A stretch of DNA of 64,000 bases from Stella humosa (GTDB taxonomy: Bacteria > Pseudomonadota > Alphaproteobacteria > ATCC43930 > Allostellaceae): contig NZ_AP019700.1 of the NCBI RefSeq assembly GCF_006738645.1, forward strand, positions 2,554,001 through 2,618,000. Reading direction: 5' to 3'. The notes beneath the pieces were generated by a model. That model was not told the origin of the DNA. It did no database searches and worked only from the letters and a program-made list of their open reading frames with translations. Each line of letters begins with the position of its first letter. The first letter of the stretch is position 1. Made by a program: the position numbers and the translations under genes. Positions 9,873 to 23,412 of this stretch are shown here, piece after piece.

Positions 9873-9887
9873 TGATTCTTATTGTCA
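9873..9887 (-). promoter_or_regulatory. Putative Fur-type box upstream of the TonB receptor
   Basis: Read on the minus strand, the 15-mer TGACAATAAGAATCA matches the 7-1-7 Fur half-site pattern TGANAATNATTNTCA at all but two defined positions. It stands out as an AT-rich patch in a GC-rich intergenic region, 61-75 bp upstream of the receptor start. Iron control of such receptors is standard. Binding by Fur rather than Irr or RirA is inference. Confidence 0.45.
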
Positions 9888-9997
9888 ATTAATCGCGTCG
9901 ATCGCAGTGGCCGCGTTGAACGCCGCCGGCCCGGTCGATATCATCGCCGACCGACCGAGCCTGGAGAGACACCACCGATGCCGACCGCAGCCCGCGC

Positions 9998-11044
9998 ATG
10001 ACCGACGATATCCGCATCGAAACCGCCGACGGCATTGGCACCGTCACCCTGGACCGCCCGAAGGCCCTGAACGCGCTGACCCTGCCGATGATTCGCGCGA
10101 TGGCACCCGCGCTGGCCGCGTGGGAGGCTGATCCCGCCATTCGCGCGGTCATCGTCAAGGGGGCGGGCGAGCGCGCCTTCTGCGCTGGCGGCGACGTGCG
10201 GGCGATCTGGGAAGCCGGGCGCAACGGCCGCGACGGCTCGCCCGATCATCCGACGCGCGCTTTCTTCCGCGAGGAATATCAGCTCAATCGTCAGATCCAC
10301 CGCTACTCCAAGCCCTATGTCGCGCTGCTCGACGGCATCACGATGGGTGGGGGCGTCGGCCTGTCGGTGCACGGCTCGCACCGCATCGTCACCGAGAAGA
10401 CGATGTTCGCGATGCCGGAGACGGCGATCGGCCTCTTCCCCGACGTTGGCGCCACCTGGTTCCTGACCCGCTGCCCGGACGGGATCGGCACCTATCTGGC
10501 GCTGACCGGCGCGCGCCTGAAGGGGGCGGACGTGCTGGCGGCCGACACCGGCGCGCATTTCGTGCCGAGCGCCGCCATCCCGGCCCTGGAAGCCGCCATC
10601 CGCGCCGGCACCCCGGTCGACGATGCCGTGGCCGCCCATCGCGCCGATCCCGGGCCGGGCACGCTCGCCCCCCATCTCGACACGATCCGGCGCTGCTTCG
10701 CGCACGGCACGATCGAGGACATCCTGGAGGCCCTGTCGCGCGACGGCAGCGACTTCGCCCGCGAGACGCGCGACGGCCTGCTGCACCGTTCGCCCACCAG
10801 CCTGCGCGTGGTGCTGGAGCAGATGCAGCGCGGCCGCGGCCTGTCGATCGAGGATGCGCTGGTGATGGAGTACCGGCTGGTCCAGGCCTGCATGGACGGG
10901 CACGACTTCTTCGAGGGGATCCGGGCGGTCCTGGTCGACAAGGACCACGCGCCGAAATGGCAACCGGCCAGCCTGGACGAGGTCGGGCCGGACCTGGTGG
11001 CGCGGCATTTCGCCCGGCCGGCCGAGGGCGACCTCAGCTTCTGA
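9998..11044 (+). CDS. 3-hydroxyisobutyryl-CoA hydrolase (enoyl-CoA hydratase family)
   Basis: This 348-residue crotonase-fold enzyme has the ECH_2/HIBCH length and C-terminal extension rather than the ~260 residues of an ordinary enoyl-CoA hydratase. It has the oxyanion loop AFCAGGDVRA (61-70), the MGGGVGLS turn, Glu141 (PETAIG) and Asp149 (FPDVG), characteristic of 3-hydroxyisobutyryl-CoA hydrolases. It releases 3-hydroxyisobutyrate from its CoA ester in valine breakdown. The next gene, mmsB, oxidises that product, so the pair covers two consecutive steps. The gene is divergent from the TonB receptor; mmsB follows after 57 bp. Confidence 0.9.
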   Translation: MTDDIRIETADGIGTVTLDRPKALNALTLPMIRAMAPALAAWEADPAIRAVIVKGAGERAFCAGGDVRAIWEAGRNGRDGSPDHPTRAFFREEYQLNRQIHRYSKPYVALLDGITMGGGVGLSVHGSHRIVTEKTMFAMPETAIGLFPDVGATWFLTRCPDGIGTYLALTGARLKGADVLAADTGAHFVPSAAIPALEAAIRAGTPVDDAVAAHRADPGPGTLAPHLDTIRRCFAHGTIEDILEALSRDGSDFARETRDGLLHRSPTSLRVVLEQMQRGRGLSIEDALVMEYRLVQACMDGHDFFEGIRAVLVDKDHAPKWQPASLDEVGPDLVARHFARPAEGDLSF

Positions 11045-11101
11045 CAAACGAGACATCCGGGGCCGTCGGATGCGATGGCGGCTCCGGCAGGGAGAGCGAA
11101 C

Positions 11102-11989
11102 ATGGCGACCATTGCCTTCATCGGCGTCGGCAACATGGGCGGCCCGATGGCCGCCAACCTCGTCAAGGCGCAGCACAAGGTGCTGGCCTTCGACCTGTCG
11201 AAGGACAATCTCGACCGCGCGGAGGCGGTCGGGGCCGAGCGCATGGCCTCGATGGCGGACGCCGTGGCGGCCGCCGAGATCGTCGTGACGATGCTGCCGG
11301 CCGGGCCGGAGGTGCGCGCGGTCTATCTGGGCGAGGGTGGCATCGTCGGCCAGGTGAAGCCCGGCACGCTGCTGATCGACGCGTCCACCATCGACGTGGA
11401 ATCGGCGCGCGCGGTGGCGGCCGGGGCCGCGGCCGCGGGGCTGGAGATGCTGGACGCGCCGGTGTCCGGCGGCGTCGGCGGGGCGTCGGCCGGCACGCTC
11501 ACCTTCATGGTCGGTGGAACGGCGGATGCCTTCGCCAAGGCCGAGGCGGTGCTGGCGCAGATGGGCAAGACCATCGTCCATGCCGGGGCGTCGGGCGCCG
11601 GGCAGGCGGCCAAGATCTGCAACAACATGATCCTCGGCATCTCGATGGTGGCGGTCAGCGAGGCCTTCAACCTGGCCGACAAGCTGGGCCTCGACCGGCA
11701 GAAGCTGTTCGACGTGGCCAGCCGTTCTTCCGGCCAGTGCTGGTCGCTGACGAGCTATTGCCCCGTGCCGGGCCCGGTGCCGACCTCGCCCGCCAACCGC
11801 GACTATCAGGCGGGCTTCACCGCGGCGATGATGGCCAAGGACATGCGCCTGGCCCAGCAGGCGGCCCAGGCCGCCGGGGCCGTCACGCCGCTGGGGGCTG
11901 CTGCCGCGCAGATCTATGGCCTGATGAACGCGGCCGGCCACGGGCAGCAGGACTTCTCGGCCGTGATCCGGCTGCTGGCCGGGAAGTAG
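11102..11989 (+). CDS. mmsB: 3-hydroxyisobutyrate dehydrogenase
   Basis: At 295 residues this is the usual MmsB length. The Rossmann motif GVGNMGGPMAANL (8-20) is at the N-terminus, then the substrate motif DAPVSGGVGGASAGTL (118-133) and the catalytic Lys171 in GAGQAAKICNNM. It converts 3-hydroxyisobutyrate to methylmalonate semialdehyde with NAD+ in valine degradation. The ATG at 11102 follows a GGGAGAG ribosome-binding site; the in-frame ATG at 11075 has none. It follows the 3-hydroxyisobutyryl-CoA hydrolase and precedes a CorA gene by 10 bp. The methylmalonate-semialdehyde dehydrogenase mmsA is not in the window. Confidence 0.93.
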   Translation: MATIAFIGVGNMGGPMAANLVKAQHKVLAFDLSKDNLDRAEAVGAERMASMADAVAAAEIVVTMLPAGPEVRAVYLGEGGIVGQVKPGTLLIDASTIDVESARAVAAGAAAAGLEMLDAPVSGGVGGASAGTLTFMVGGTADAFAKAEAVLAQMGKTIVHAGASGAGQAAKICNNMILGISMVAVSEAFNLADKLGLDRQKLFDVASRSSGQCWSLTSYCPVPGPVPTSPANRDYQAGFTAAMMAKDMRLAQQAAQAAGAVTPLGAAAAQIYGLMNAAGHGQQDFSAVIRLLAGK

Positions 11990-11999
11990 GGGGCGGCCG

Positions 12000-13085
12000 A
12001 TGGCCGTCCCAAAGGGGGCTCGCCGGCGCACCAAGATCGTGCCCGGCCTGTCGCCGGGAACGCTCACCGACCAGGTGGCCGGCGTCCGCCGGGTGCGGCT
12101 GCGCGTCTATGACGAGCATGGCGTGGAGACCCGGGACGACCCCGACGAGGCCACCTGCGGGGCGTTCCGGGCCCGCGGCGGGCGCATCTGGCTCGATGTC
12201 GCGGGCGTGCCGGATGCGGGCCTGCTGCGCATGCTGGGGGCCGCCTTCGGCCTGCACCGGCTGGCACTGGAGGACGTGCAACGCGCCGGCGCCCAGCGCC
12301 CCAAGGTCGACAGCTATGACGGGGTGCTGTTCGCCGTCCTGAACGACGTCGAGCGCCAGGCCTCGGGCCTGCTCGAGATCGAGCAGGTCAGCCTCTTCCT
12401 GGGGCCGTCCTTCGTCGTCAGCTTCCATGACGGGGAGGGGGACGACATCTTCGCTCCCGTCGCCCGTCGCCTCGATTCCGCCGACAACCCGATGCGTGGG
12501 CGCGGCTCGGACTATCTGTTCTATGCCCTGGTCGACCTGGTGATCGACCGCAAGTTTCCATTGCTGGAAGACTTTGGCGACCGGCTGGACGCGCTGGAGG
12601 CCGAGGTGCTGGAGCGCGCGACGCCCGATTCCGCCCGCGCCATCCAGCAGGCGCGCCGCTCGCTCCACGTCCTGCGCCGCGCCATCTGGCCGGAGCGCGA
12701 CGTGGTCGCCAACCTGCTGCGCGACGACAACGCGCTCATTCGGCCGGAGACGCGCGTCTACCTGCGCGACTGCTACGACCATGCGGCCCAGGTGATCGAG
12801 GTGCTGGAGACCTATCGCGAGACGGCCTCGGGGTTGATGGACATCTATGTCTCGGCCATCTCCAACCGGCTGAACGACATCATGCGGCTGCTGACGGTGA
12901 TCGCCACCATCTTCATGCCGCTTTCGTTCCTCGCCAGCGTCTACGGCATGAACTTCGACCGCGATGCCGGGCCGCTGGCGATGCCGGAACTGGGCTGGGC
13001 CTATGGCTACCCGGCGATCTGGTGCGTCTTCATCACCGTCGCCATCGGCATGATCGTCTGGTTCCGCCGGCGCGGCTTCTTCTGA
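12000..13085 (+). CDS. CorA-family divalent cation transporter
   Basis: The protein has 361 residues. A large cytoplasmic alpha/beta N-terminal domain (about 1-295, with the long stalk helix near 195-295) is followed by two C-terminal membrane helices. The signature GMN lies in SVYGMNFD at the end of the first helix. CorA/ZntB pentamers carry Mg2+, Co2+ or Zn2+. The loop after GMN ([13 protein letters not shown]) is the usual periplasmic segment. It is spaced 10 bp from both mmsB and the LysE-type gene, so it may be cotranscribed, though no functional link is evident. Ion specificity cannot be told. Confidence 0.9.
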   Translation: MAVPKGARRRTKIVPGLSPGTLTDQVAGVRRVRLRVYDEHGVETRDDPDEATCGAFRARGGRIWLDVAGVPDAGLLRMLGAAFGLHRLALEDVQRAGAQRPKVDSYDGVLFAVLNDVERQASGLLEIEQVSLFLGPSFVVSFHDGEGDDIFAPVARRLDSADNPMRGRGSDYLFYALVDLVIDRKFPLLEDFGDRLDALEAEVLERATPDSARAIQQARRSLHVLRRAIWPERDVVANLLRDDNALIRPETRVYLRDCYDHAAQVIEVLETYRETASGLMDIYVSAISNRLNDIMRLLTVIATIFMPLSFLASVYGMNFDRDAGPLAMPELGWAYGYPAIWCVFITVAIGMIVWFRRRGFF

Positions 13086-13095
13086 GCCATCCGGA

Positions 13096-13719
13096 ATGGA
13101 GCCGTCCGTCCTCCTTGCCGCCGCGGTCGGCGGCGCCATCGTCGTGCTGACGCCGGGCCCGGCGGTGCTGGCGCTCATCGCCATCGGCGCGGCCCAGCAC
13201 CGCCGCGCGGCGGCCGGCTTCATCTTCGGCCACCTGCTGGGCGACCTGTGGTGGACGGTGCTGGCGCTGGCCGCCATGGTGGGGGCGCAGACCCTGGCAC
13301 CCCGGCTGTTCCAGGGCCTGGCGCTGGCCTGTGCCGCCTATCTCTTCTGGCTCGGCCTGCGCGCGCTCCGGGCCAGGCCCGACGCGTCCGGCCGGCGCAT
13401 GCCGCTTGCTCGCCGGCCGTTCGTCAACGGCCTGATCTTCGGCATCACCAATCCCAAGAGCTATCCGGTGACGCTGTCGGTCTTCACCGCGCTGCTCGCC
13501 AACGAGGTGCAGTCGCTGACCTGGGCCAATGCGCCCTTGCTGCTGGCGGCCTGCTTCGTGGGGTTCCTGGTGGCCGACGCCATCCTGATCTGGATCGTCG
13601 GCAGCGCGCCGGTGCGCCGGCTTTATCGCCAGCACGAGATCTGGGTCGTCCGCGGGACGGGCGCGCTCTTCGTGTTCTTCGCCGCGACCACGGTCTGGCA
13701 GGCGTTGGCCGGGGCGTAG
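13096..13719 (+). CDS. LysE/RhtB-family amino acid exporter
   Basis: This is a 207-residue membrane protein with about six hydrophobic helices. The N-terminal TPGPAVL motif and the central [12 protein letters not shown] segment are hallmarks of LysE/RhtB exporters. It probably exports an amino acid or derivative across the inner membrane; the substrate cannot be read. It is the last gene of a plus-strand run that converges on gcdH, and its stop codon lies in the loop of a perfect 12-bp hairpin (13704-13733). Confidence 0.88.
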   Translation: MEPSVLLAAAVGGAIVVLTPGPAVLALIAIGAAQHRRAAAGFIFGHLLGDLWWTVLALAAMVGAQTLAPRLFQGLALACAAYLFWLGLRALRARPDASGRRMPLARRPFVNGLIFGITNPKSYPVTLSVFTALLANEVQSLTWANAPLLLAACFVGFLVADAILIWIVGSAPVRRLYRQHEIWVVRGTGALFVFFAATTVWQALAGA

Positions 13720-13733
13720 GTGCCCCGGCCAAC
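13704..13733. terminator. Bidirectional hairpin between LysE gene and gcdH
   Basis: GTTGGCCGGGGC (13704-13715) and GCCCCGGCCAAC (13722-13733) form a perfect 12-bp stem with a 6-nt loop that contains the TAG stop of the LysE gene. It lies between convergent genes. There is no long T-run on either strand, so termination may need Rho or other help. Confidence 0.55.
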
Positions 13734-13745
13734 GGCCCGCAGGCC

Positions 13746-14963
<1,218 letters not shown>

Positions 14964-15153
14964 GGGATGGGCTCCAGGAACGGGAATGCAGCGATACTCG
15001 ACCTTATATAGAGCGCGCCTGCCGGCTGGAAGCGGGCAGGCCCGGCGACGTCGCCGCCATCTGCGGCGGGTTGTCGCCGCTCGGCCGGCGCGATAGCTTC
15101 ATTGGCAGGCGGGGAGTCGGCACGGCAGAAGCGACCCCGGCCCAGCGGGGGGC

Positions 15154-16068
<915 letters not shown>

Positions 16069-16075
16069 GGGGCCC

Positions 16076-17526
<1,451 letters not shown>

Positions 17527-17530
<4 letters not shown>

Positions 17531-18390
17531 CCGTCCTGCTGTCGGTCGAGCACCTGACCATGCGCTTCGGCGGCCTGACCGCCATCGACGACCTGTCCTT
17601 CACCGCCGCCGCGCGCGAGATCACCGCCATCATCGGCCCGAACGGGGCCGGCAAGACCACCGTCTTCAACTGCCTGACCGGCTTCTACAAGCCGACGGTC
17701 GGGCGCCTGGCCCTGACCCATTCCGGCACCACCTACCTGCTGGAACAGCTCGACGGCCACTGCATCGCCAAGGATGCCAAGGTTGGCCGCACCTTCCAGA
17801 ACATCCGTCTCTTCCCGCGGATGACGGTTCTGGAGAACCTGATCGTGGCCCAGCACAACCGGCTGATGCGCGCATCGGGCTTCACCATCCTGGGCCTGCT
17901 GGGCCACCCCCGCTATGCCCGCGCCGAGAAAGAGGCGGTGGAGCTGGCCCGCCATTGGCTGGAGCGCATCCGCCTGACCGACCTCGCCGACCGGGATGCT
18001 GGAAACCTCCCCTACGGGGCCCAGCGCCGGCTGGAGATCGCGCGCGCCATGTGCACGCAGCCGACCCTGCTTTGCCTCGACGAGCCGGCGGCCGGCCTCA
18101 ACCCGCGCGAATCGGCCGACCTCAACACGCTCCTGCGCGCCATCCGTGACGAGGACGGGGTCGGCGTGCTGCTGATCGAGCATGACATGAGCGTGGTCAT
18201 GGAGATTTCCGACCATGTCGTCGTGCTCGACTATGGCCGGCGCATCGCGGGCGGACCGCCCGATGCGGTGCGCAACGATCCGGCGGTGATCCGCGCCTAT
18301 CTGGGCGAGGACGACGAGGAACTGCCGCCCGAGATCGCGGCCGACCTGGCCGGGCAGTCCGGCGCGGGCGGGCAGGGGGCGCGGGGCTGA
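17527..18390 (+). CDS. livG: Branched-chain amino acid ABC transporter ATPase LivG
   Basis: This 287-residue ABC ATPase has Walker [10 protein letters not shown] (residues ~39-47), a Q-loop in [10 protein letters not shown], the LivG-type signature [16 protein letters not shown], and Walker [14 protein letters not shown] followed by the H-loop EHDM. The ATG at 17527 overlaps the livM stop. The C-terminus carries an acidic then Gly-rich tail ([14 protein letters not shown]..). It energises import together with LivF. Confidence 0.95.
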
Positions 18391-18391
18391 G

Positions 18392-19098
<707 letters not shown>

Positions 19099-19099
<1 letters not shown>

Positions 19100-19446
19100 T
19101 GCTGGAGGATATCCTCGGCACGCGGCTGCCGGTCTTCATCGGGCTGACGCTGATCCTGTTCGGCGGCACCGCGTTCATGACGGGGCAGGCGGTCGCTTCG
19201 ACCTGGAAGCCCTGGTGGCAGATCGTCCCCTACGCGTTCCTGCTCGGGCTGGGTGATCGCTTCCTGTCCTATGCCCTGTTCCAGGCGGAATTGCTGTCCT
19301 GGACGGGGTATGTGGTCCACTCGCTGATCCTGCTGGCGATCGCCGGGTTCGCCTATCGCGTGACCCGCGCGCACCGGCTGGTCAGCCAGTATCCCTGGCT
19401 TTACGAGCGGGCAGGACTGCTTTCATGGCGCGACCGTCGCGGGTGA
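19099..19446 (+). CDS. DUF6867-type small membrane protein of the liv operon
   Basis: This is a 115-residue protein with three predicted membrane helices (about 13-31, 40-58 and 68-92) and a basic C-terminal tail (RAHRLVSQYPWLYERAGLLSWRDRRG). Its start codon overlaps the livF stop, and livK follows 136 bp later. Proteins of this kind (I recall the name DUF6867) sit downstream of livF in other alphaproteobacteria, but no function is known to me. Strict coupling to the ATPase suggests an accessory subunit or assembly factor of this importer (inference). Confidence 0.72.
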
Positions 19447-19461
19447 TGGCTCGCCTGATTT

Positions 19462-19485
19462 CCGTCGATCGACTAATATCGACGG
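19462..19485 (+). other. Inverted repeat between DUF6867 gene and livK
   Basis: CCGTCGAT (19462-19469) and ATCGACGG (19478-19485) form a perfect 8-bp inverted repeat with an 8-nt loop. A second one follows: GGCGGCG (19532-19538) and CGCCGCC (19546-19552). In binding-protein-dependent operons, intercistronic hairpins before the binding-protein gene can tune mRNA stability or relative output. An operator for livK is the alternative. Confidence 0.35.
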
Positions 19486-19582
19486 CCTCTACCGGTGCCG
19501 GCGGCAGAGCGGCCGCGGCGCCGAATCCACGGGCGGCGAATTACGCGCCGCCGATCGCCAAGACGCTTGAGGAGAGCATTCG

Positions 19583-20707
19583 ATGCGCAGAGTGACAGGA
19601 ATCGTCGCAGCCGCGGCGGCCGTGGTCGGCTTCGGCGGCATGGCGGCGGCGCAGGACATCATCATCGCGTCGGCCGGTCCGATGACGGGGCAGTACGCGG
19701 CCCTGGGCGAACAGCTTCGCCGCGGCGCCGAGATGGCCGTCGAGAACATCAATGCCAAGGGCGGCGTGCTCGGCCGCAAGCTGAAGCTGGAGATCGGCGA
19801 CGACGCCTGCGATCCCAAGCAGGCCGTGGCCGTCGCCAACCAGCTCGCCGCCAAGAAGGTGGCCATGGTCGCCGGCCATTTCTGCTCGTCCTCGTCCATC
19901 CCGGCCTCGGCCGTCTACAACGAGAACGGGATCCTGCAGATCACGCCCGCTTCCACCAACCCGGCCTTCACCGAGGAAGCCGCCAAGAAGGGCTGGAAGA
20001 ACGTCTTCCGCACCTGTGGGCGCGACGACGCCCAGGGGCTGGTCGCCGGCAAGTATCTCGCCACCAAGTACAAGGGCAAGCCGGTCGCCATCCTCCACGA
20101 CAAGTCCGCCTACGGTAAGGGCCTGGCCGACGAGACCAAGAAAGCCATGAACGCCGCCGGCCTCAAGGAGGCGATGTACGAGGCCGTCACCCAGGGCGAC
20201 AAGGACTTCACCGCGCTCATCAGCAAGATGAAGGCGGCCAAGGTCGAGGCGATCTATCTGGGTGGCTATCACACCGAAGCGGGCCTGCTGGTGCGCCAGG
20301 CGCGCGAGCAGGGCTTCAATGCCCAGATGATCTCGGGCGACGCGCTCGTCACCGACGAGTTCTGGAAGATCACCGGCAAGCCGGGCGAGGGGACCCGGAT
20401 GACCTTTGCGCCCGATCCGCGCCGGTCGCCGGATGCCAAGGATGTGGTCGCCCAGTTCAAGGCGAAGAACTACGACCCCGAGGGCTATACCCTCTACACC
20501 TACGCTGCGGTCCAGGCCTGGGCGGATGCGGCGACCAAGGCCAAGTCGATCAAGACCGCCGACGTCGCCAAGGCGCTGCGCGGCAACAAGTACAAGACCG
20601 TGATCGGCACGCTCGACTTCAACGACAAGGGCGATATCGTCAATCCGCAGTACGTCTTCTACGAGTGGAAGGACGGGAAGTACGCGGAGATCGGCTCGGG
20701 CACCTGA
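19583..20707 (+). CDS. livK: Branched-chain amino acid ABC transporter substrate-binding protein
   Basis: This 374-residue periplasmic binding protein has a signal peptide (1-~23, ending AAA-QDI) and a type I periplasmic-binding fold (IASAGPMTGQYAALGEQLRRGAEMAVENINAKGGVLGRKL). Cys70 (DDACDP) and Cys95 (GHFCSSSSIPAS), plus Cys150 in FRTCGRDD, resemble LivJ/LivK family positions. It captures leucine-type amino acids for LivHMGF. A strong hairpin terminator (20736-20763) follows the stop. It closes the liv operon and converges with mucR. Confidence 0.94.
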   Translation: MRRVTGIVAAAAAVVGFGGMAAAQDIIIASAGPMTGQYAALGEQLRRGAEMAVENINAKGGVLGRKLKLEIGDDACDPKQAVAVANQLAAKKVAMVAGHFCSSSSIPASAVYNENGILQITPASTNPAFTEEAAKKGWKNVFRTCGRDDAQGLVAGKYLATKYKGKPVAILHDKSAYGKGLADETKKAMNAAGLKEAMYEAVTQGDKDFTALISKMKAAKVEAIYLGGYHTEAGLLVRQAREQGFNAQMISGDALVTDEFWKITGKPGEGTRMTFAPDPRRSPDAKDVVAQFKAKNYDPEGYTLYTYAAVQAWADAATKAKSIKTADVAKALRGNKYKTVIGTLDFNDKGDIVNPQYVFYEWKDGKYAEIGSGT

Positions 20708-20735
20708 TCCTGCTCTGACGGTCGCGGAACAGCGA

Positions 20736-20765
20736 ACGGCCCGGCGGGAAACCGCCGGGCCGTTT
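20736..20765 (+). terminator. livK intrinsic terminator
   Basis: ACGGCCCGGCGG (20736-20747), GAAA tetraloop (20748-20751) and CCGCCGGGCCGT (20752-20763) form a perfect 12-bp stem followed by TT. It lies 28 bp after the livK stop and mirrors the mucR terminator at 20807-20834. Confidence 0.8.
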
Positions 20766-20806
20766 CGATTCTGGCGATGAGTCCGGCAGTCGCACTCCAA
20801 ACGACG

Positions 20807-20834
20807 ACGGCCCGGCGGTTTCCCGCCGGGCCGT
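20807..20834 (-). terminator. mucR intrinsic terminator
   Basis: Read on the minus strand this is the same 28-base hairpin as the livK terminator, with identical stem and GAAA loop, followed by CGTCGTTT. It lies 28 bp past the mucR stop codon. The two facing copies separate the convergent liv and mucR transcripts. Confidence 0.78.
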
Positions 20835-20862
20835 CTGTCCTTCCGGCCGGGGCCGAAGGGGG

Positions 20863-21312
20863 TTACTTCTTGCTGCCGCGGCGGCCGGTGCTGCGCCCGC
20901 CGGTACGACCCAGACCGATCTTCTTGGCGAAGTCCGAACGCTGGGCGGCGTAGTTGGGGGCGACCATCGGGTAGTCCGGCGCCAGGCCCCACTTTGCCCG
21001 GTACTCTTCCGGCGTCATATTGTAGGTCGTGCGCAGGTGGCGCTTCAGCATCTTCAGCTTCTTGCCGTCCTCGAGACAGATCAGATAGTCGGGATTGACC
21101 GACTTCTTCACCGAAACAGCCGGCTTCAGCGGCTCGGACTTCACTTCGGGCATGCCGCTGTCGAGCGCCTTCAGCGAGGTATAGACCGCGCCGATCACGT
21201 CGGAAATCTGGGTTGCCGGCAGAACATTGTTGCTGACATAGGCGGCGACGACCTCTGTCGTCATCCGCAGCAACTCCTCATGCTGATCGCTGCTCATCTG
21301 CTCTTCATCCAT
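20863..21312 (-). CDS. mucR: MucR/Ros family transcriptional regulator
   Basis: At 149 residues this is the usual MucR length. The Ros/MucR zinc-finger region is CLEDGKKLKMLKRHLRTTYNMTPEEYRAKWGL (about 79-110), with the conserved HLRTTYNMTPEEYRAKWGLP-like core. The C-terminus is basic (GRTGGRSTGRRGSKK). MucR proteins are H-NS-like global regulators of alphaproteobacteria that bind AT-rich DNA. ATG at 21297 (MSSDQ) is an alternative start to 21312. A strong hairpin terminator follows. It is monocistronic, divergent from rpiB across 279 bp. Confidence 0.93.
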   Translation of the reverse strand: MDEEQMSSDQHEELLRMTTEVVAAYVSNNVLPATQISDVIGAVYTSLKALDSGMPEVKSEPLKPAVSVKKSVNPDYLICLEDGKKLKMLKRHLRTTYNMTPEEYRAKWGLAPDYPMVAPNYAAQRSDFAKKIGLGRTGGRSTGRRGSKK

Positions 21313-21591
21313 GGAGAAACATCCCTACAGTCGAGGTAAAGATGATCGGAAAATGGCATGGGCAGACAACGGAAGTCAACGCTTGCAAGTCCTGAATAGT
21401 CTTTCAGACAGGGGATGCACGCCGCAAAATCCCGGAAATCCATCACTTGTCTGCGCGCATGCCACCGTTGCCGCCCCGGATGCCGGCGGATTCTGCGACT
21501 CGCCGGCAATGGCGGCAAAGGCTGGTGGGCTTCTGGCAGCGGGCGTCGACATATGGTATTGGAAGCGAGCAATCTTCAGGAACGGGAAGAC

Positions 21592-22041
21592 ATGCCTGCC
21601 GCGCTGACGACGCCGGAAGTGATCGCCTTGGCCTCCGATCATGCCGGGGCCAATCTAAAGTCGATCCTGGCGGGTGAACTGGAGCGTCTGGGCTTCCAGG
21701 CCCTCGATCTCGGGACCGACGCTTCGAAGCCGGCGGACTATCCCGACATGGCCGAGCGGCTGGCCGACGCCCTGGCCGACGGCCGGGTGCAGCGCGGCGT
21801 GCTGGTATGCGGCACCGGCATCGGCATCTCCATCGCGGCCAACCGCCACCGCCACGTCCGTGCGGCACTTTGCCACGACGTGACGAGTGCCCGCCTGTGC
21901 CGCGAGCACAACGATGCTAACGTTCTGGCGCTCGGCGAACGGCTCATCGGGGCCGAGGTCGCCAAGGAGTGCCTCGCGACCTTCCTTTCGACCGGGTTTG
22001 CCGGCGGGCGACACGTCCCGCGTGTGGCCAAGCTCGGCTGA
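21592..22041 (+). CDS. rpiB: Ribose-5-phosphate isomerase B
   Basis: This is a 149-residue RpiB/LacAB-family protein. It has ASDHAG at the N-terminus, the active-site region VCGTGIGISIAANR with Cys66 region, and the C-terminal EHNDANVLALGERLIG. It interconverts ribose 5-phosphate and ribulose 5-phosphate. The ATG at 21592 is taken because the upstream in-frame part is not conserved. It lies 30 bp ahead of glyA, as in many alphaproteobacteria, and probably forms one operon with glyA and nrdR. Confidence 0.94.
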   Translation: MPAALTTPEVIALASDHAGANLKSILAGELERLGFQALDLGTDASKPADYPDMAERLADALADGRVQRGVLVCGTGIGISIAANRHRHVRAALCHDVTSARLCREHNDANVLALGERLIGAEVAKECLATFLSTGFAGGRHVPRVAKLG

Positions 22042-22071
22042 TACCACCCTACAGCCAGCGGATTTCCATAG

Positions 22072-23379
22072 ATGTCTCTGCCCCAGGCGAATGCGATGGC
22101 CGACGACGGCTTCTTCACTGCACCCCTGTCGGCGTCGGATCCGGCACTGCTGGCAAGCATCACGGACGAACTGCAACGGCAGCGCTCGCAGATCGAGCTG
22201 ATCGCGTCCGAGAACATCGTCTCGCGCGCGGTGCTGGAGGCCCAGGGCTCGGTGCTGACGAACAAGTATGCCGAGGGCTATCCCGGCCGCCGTTATTATG
22301 GCGGCTGCGAGTATGTCGACGTGGCCGAGGAACTGGCGATCGAGCGGGCACGCAAGCTCTTCGCCTGCAACTTCGCCAACGTTCAGCCGCACTCCGGTGC
22401 GCAGGCCAACCAGGCCGTGTTCCTGGCCTTGCTGAAGCCGGGCGACACCATCCTCGGCATGACGCTGGCGGCCGGCGGCCATCTGACCCACGGCGCCCCG
22501 CCCAACCTGTCGGGCAAGTGGTTCAACGCCATCGGCTATGGCGTGCGCCGGGACGATGCGCTGATCGACTATGACGAGGTGGCCCGCCTTGCCCGCGAGC
22601 ATCGCCCGAAGCTGATCGTGGCCGGCGGCTCGGCCTATCCGCGGGTGATCGACTTCGAGCGCTTCCGCGCGATCGCCGACGAGGTCGGGGCCTATCTGAT
22701 GGTCGACATGGCGCATTTCGCCGGCCTGGTGGCCGGCGGCGCCCATCCGAGCCCGCTGCCGCACGCCCATGTGGTGACGACGACGACGCACAAGACGCTG
22801 CGCGGCCCGCGCGGCGGCATGGTGCTGTCGATGGACGAGGAGATCGGCAAGAAGATCAACAGCGCGGTCTTTCCCGGCCTGCAGGGCGGCCCGCTGATGC
22901 ATGTTATCGCCGCCAAGGCCGTCGCCTTCGGGGAGGCCCTGCGCCCGTCCTTCGCCACCTATGCCCAGACGGTGGTCGACAATGCCCGCACGCTGGCCGC
23001 GACGCTGACGAAGCGGGGCCTGGCCATCGTCTCCGGCGGCACCGACACGCACCTGATGCTGGTCGACCTGCGGCCCAAGGGCACGACGGGTCGCGACGCC
23101 GAGAAGGCGCTCGAGCGTGCCTTCATCACCTGCAACAAGAACGGCATTCCGTTCGATCCCGAGAAGCCGATGGTGACGTCGGGCGTGCGTCTTGGCACGC
23201 CGGCCGCCACCACGCGCGGCTTCGGCCAGGCGGAGTTCGCGCGCGTGGGCGAACTGATCGGCGACGTGCTCGAGGAGCTATCCAAGGGGCGGGAGGCCAA
23301 CGGCGCGGCGGAAGCGGCCGTGCGCGCCGAGGTCGAGGCCCTGACGGCAAGGTTCCCGATCTATCCAGGTCTCGCCTGA
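22072..23379 (+). CDS. glyA: Serine hydroxymethyltransferase
   Basis: At 435 residues this is full length. It has the N-terminal [35 protein letters not shown], and the PLP-lysine motif [16 protein letters not shown]. It converts serine and tetrahydrofolate to glycine and methylene-THF. It sits between rpiB and nrdR, a standard alphaproteobacterial arrangement. ATG at 22072 starts [14 protein letters not shown]; an ATG at 22096 is an alternative. Confidence 0.97.
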   Translation: MSLPQANAMADDGFFTAPLSASDPALLASITDELQRQRSQIELIASENIVSRAVLEAQGSVLTNKYAEGYPGRRYYGGCEYVDVAEELAIERARKLFACNFANVQPHSGAQANQAVFLALLKPGDTILGMTLAAGGHLTHGAPPNLSGKWFNAIGYGVRRDDALIDYDEVARLAREHRPKLIVAGGSAYPRVIDFERFRAIADEVGAYLMVDMAHFAGLVAGGAHPSPLPHAHVVTTTTHKTLRGPRGGMVLSMDEEIGKKINSAVFPGLQGGPLMHVIAAKAVAFGEALRPSFATYAQTVVDNARTLAATLTKRGLAIVSGGTDTHLMLVDLRPKGTTGRDAEKALERAFITCNKNGIPFDPEKPMVTSGVRLGTPAATTRGFGQAEFARVGELIGDVLEELSKGREANGAAEAAVRAEVEALTARFPIYPGLA

Positions 23380-23412
23380 ACGCGGGCGGGAAGCATCCAG
23401 GGGGGAAGTGCG

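Noticed and set aside
9941-12067. A 708-codon open frame on the minus strand, and similar long antisense frames (e.g. 13033-14535, 41604-43361, 47343-49418)
   Set aside because: They are shadows of well-identified genes on the other strand or frame; high GC suppresses stop codons, and the translations are low-complexity Arg/Gly/Ala/His with no family features.
14964-15153. TATATA near 15005-15010 as a promoter of gcdH or livH
   Set aside because: No acceptable -35 element at proper distance on either strand, so I did not list it as a feature.
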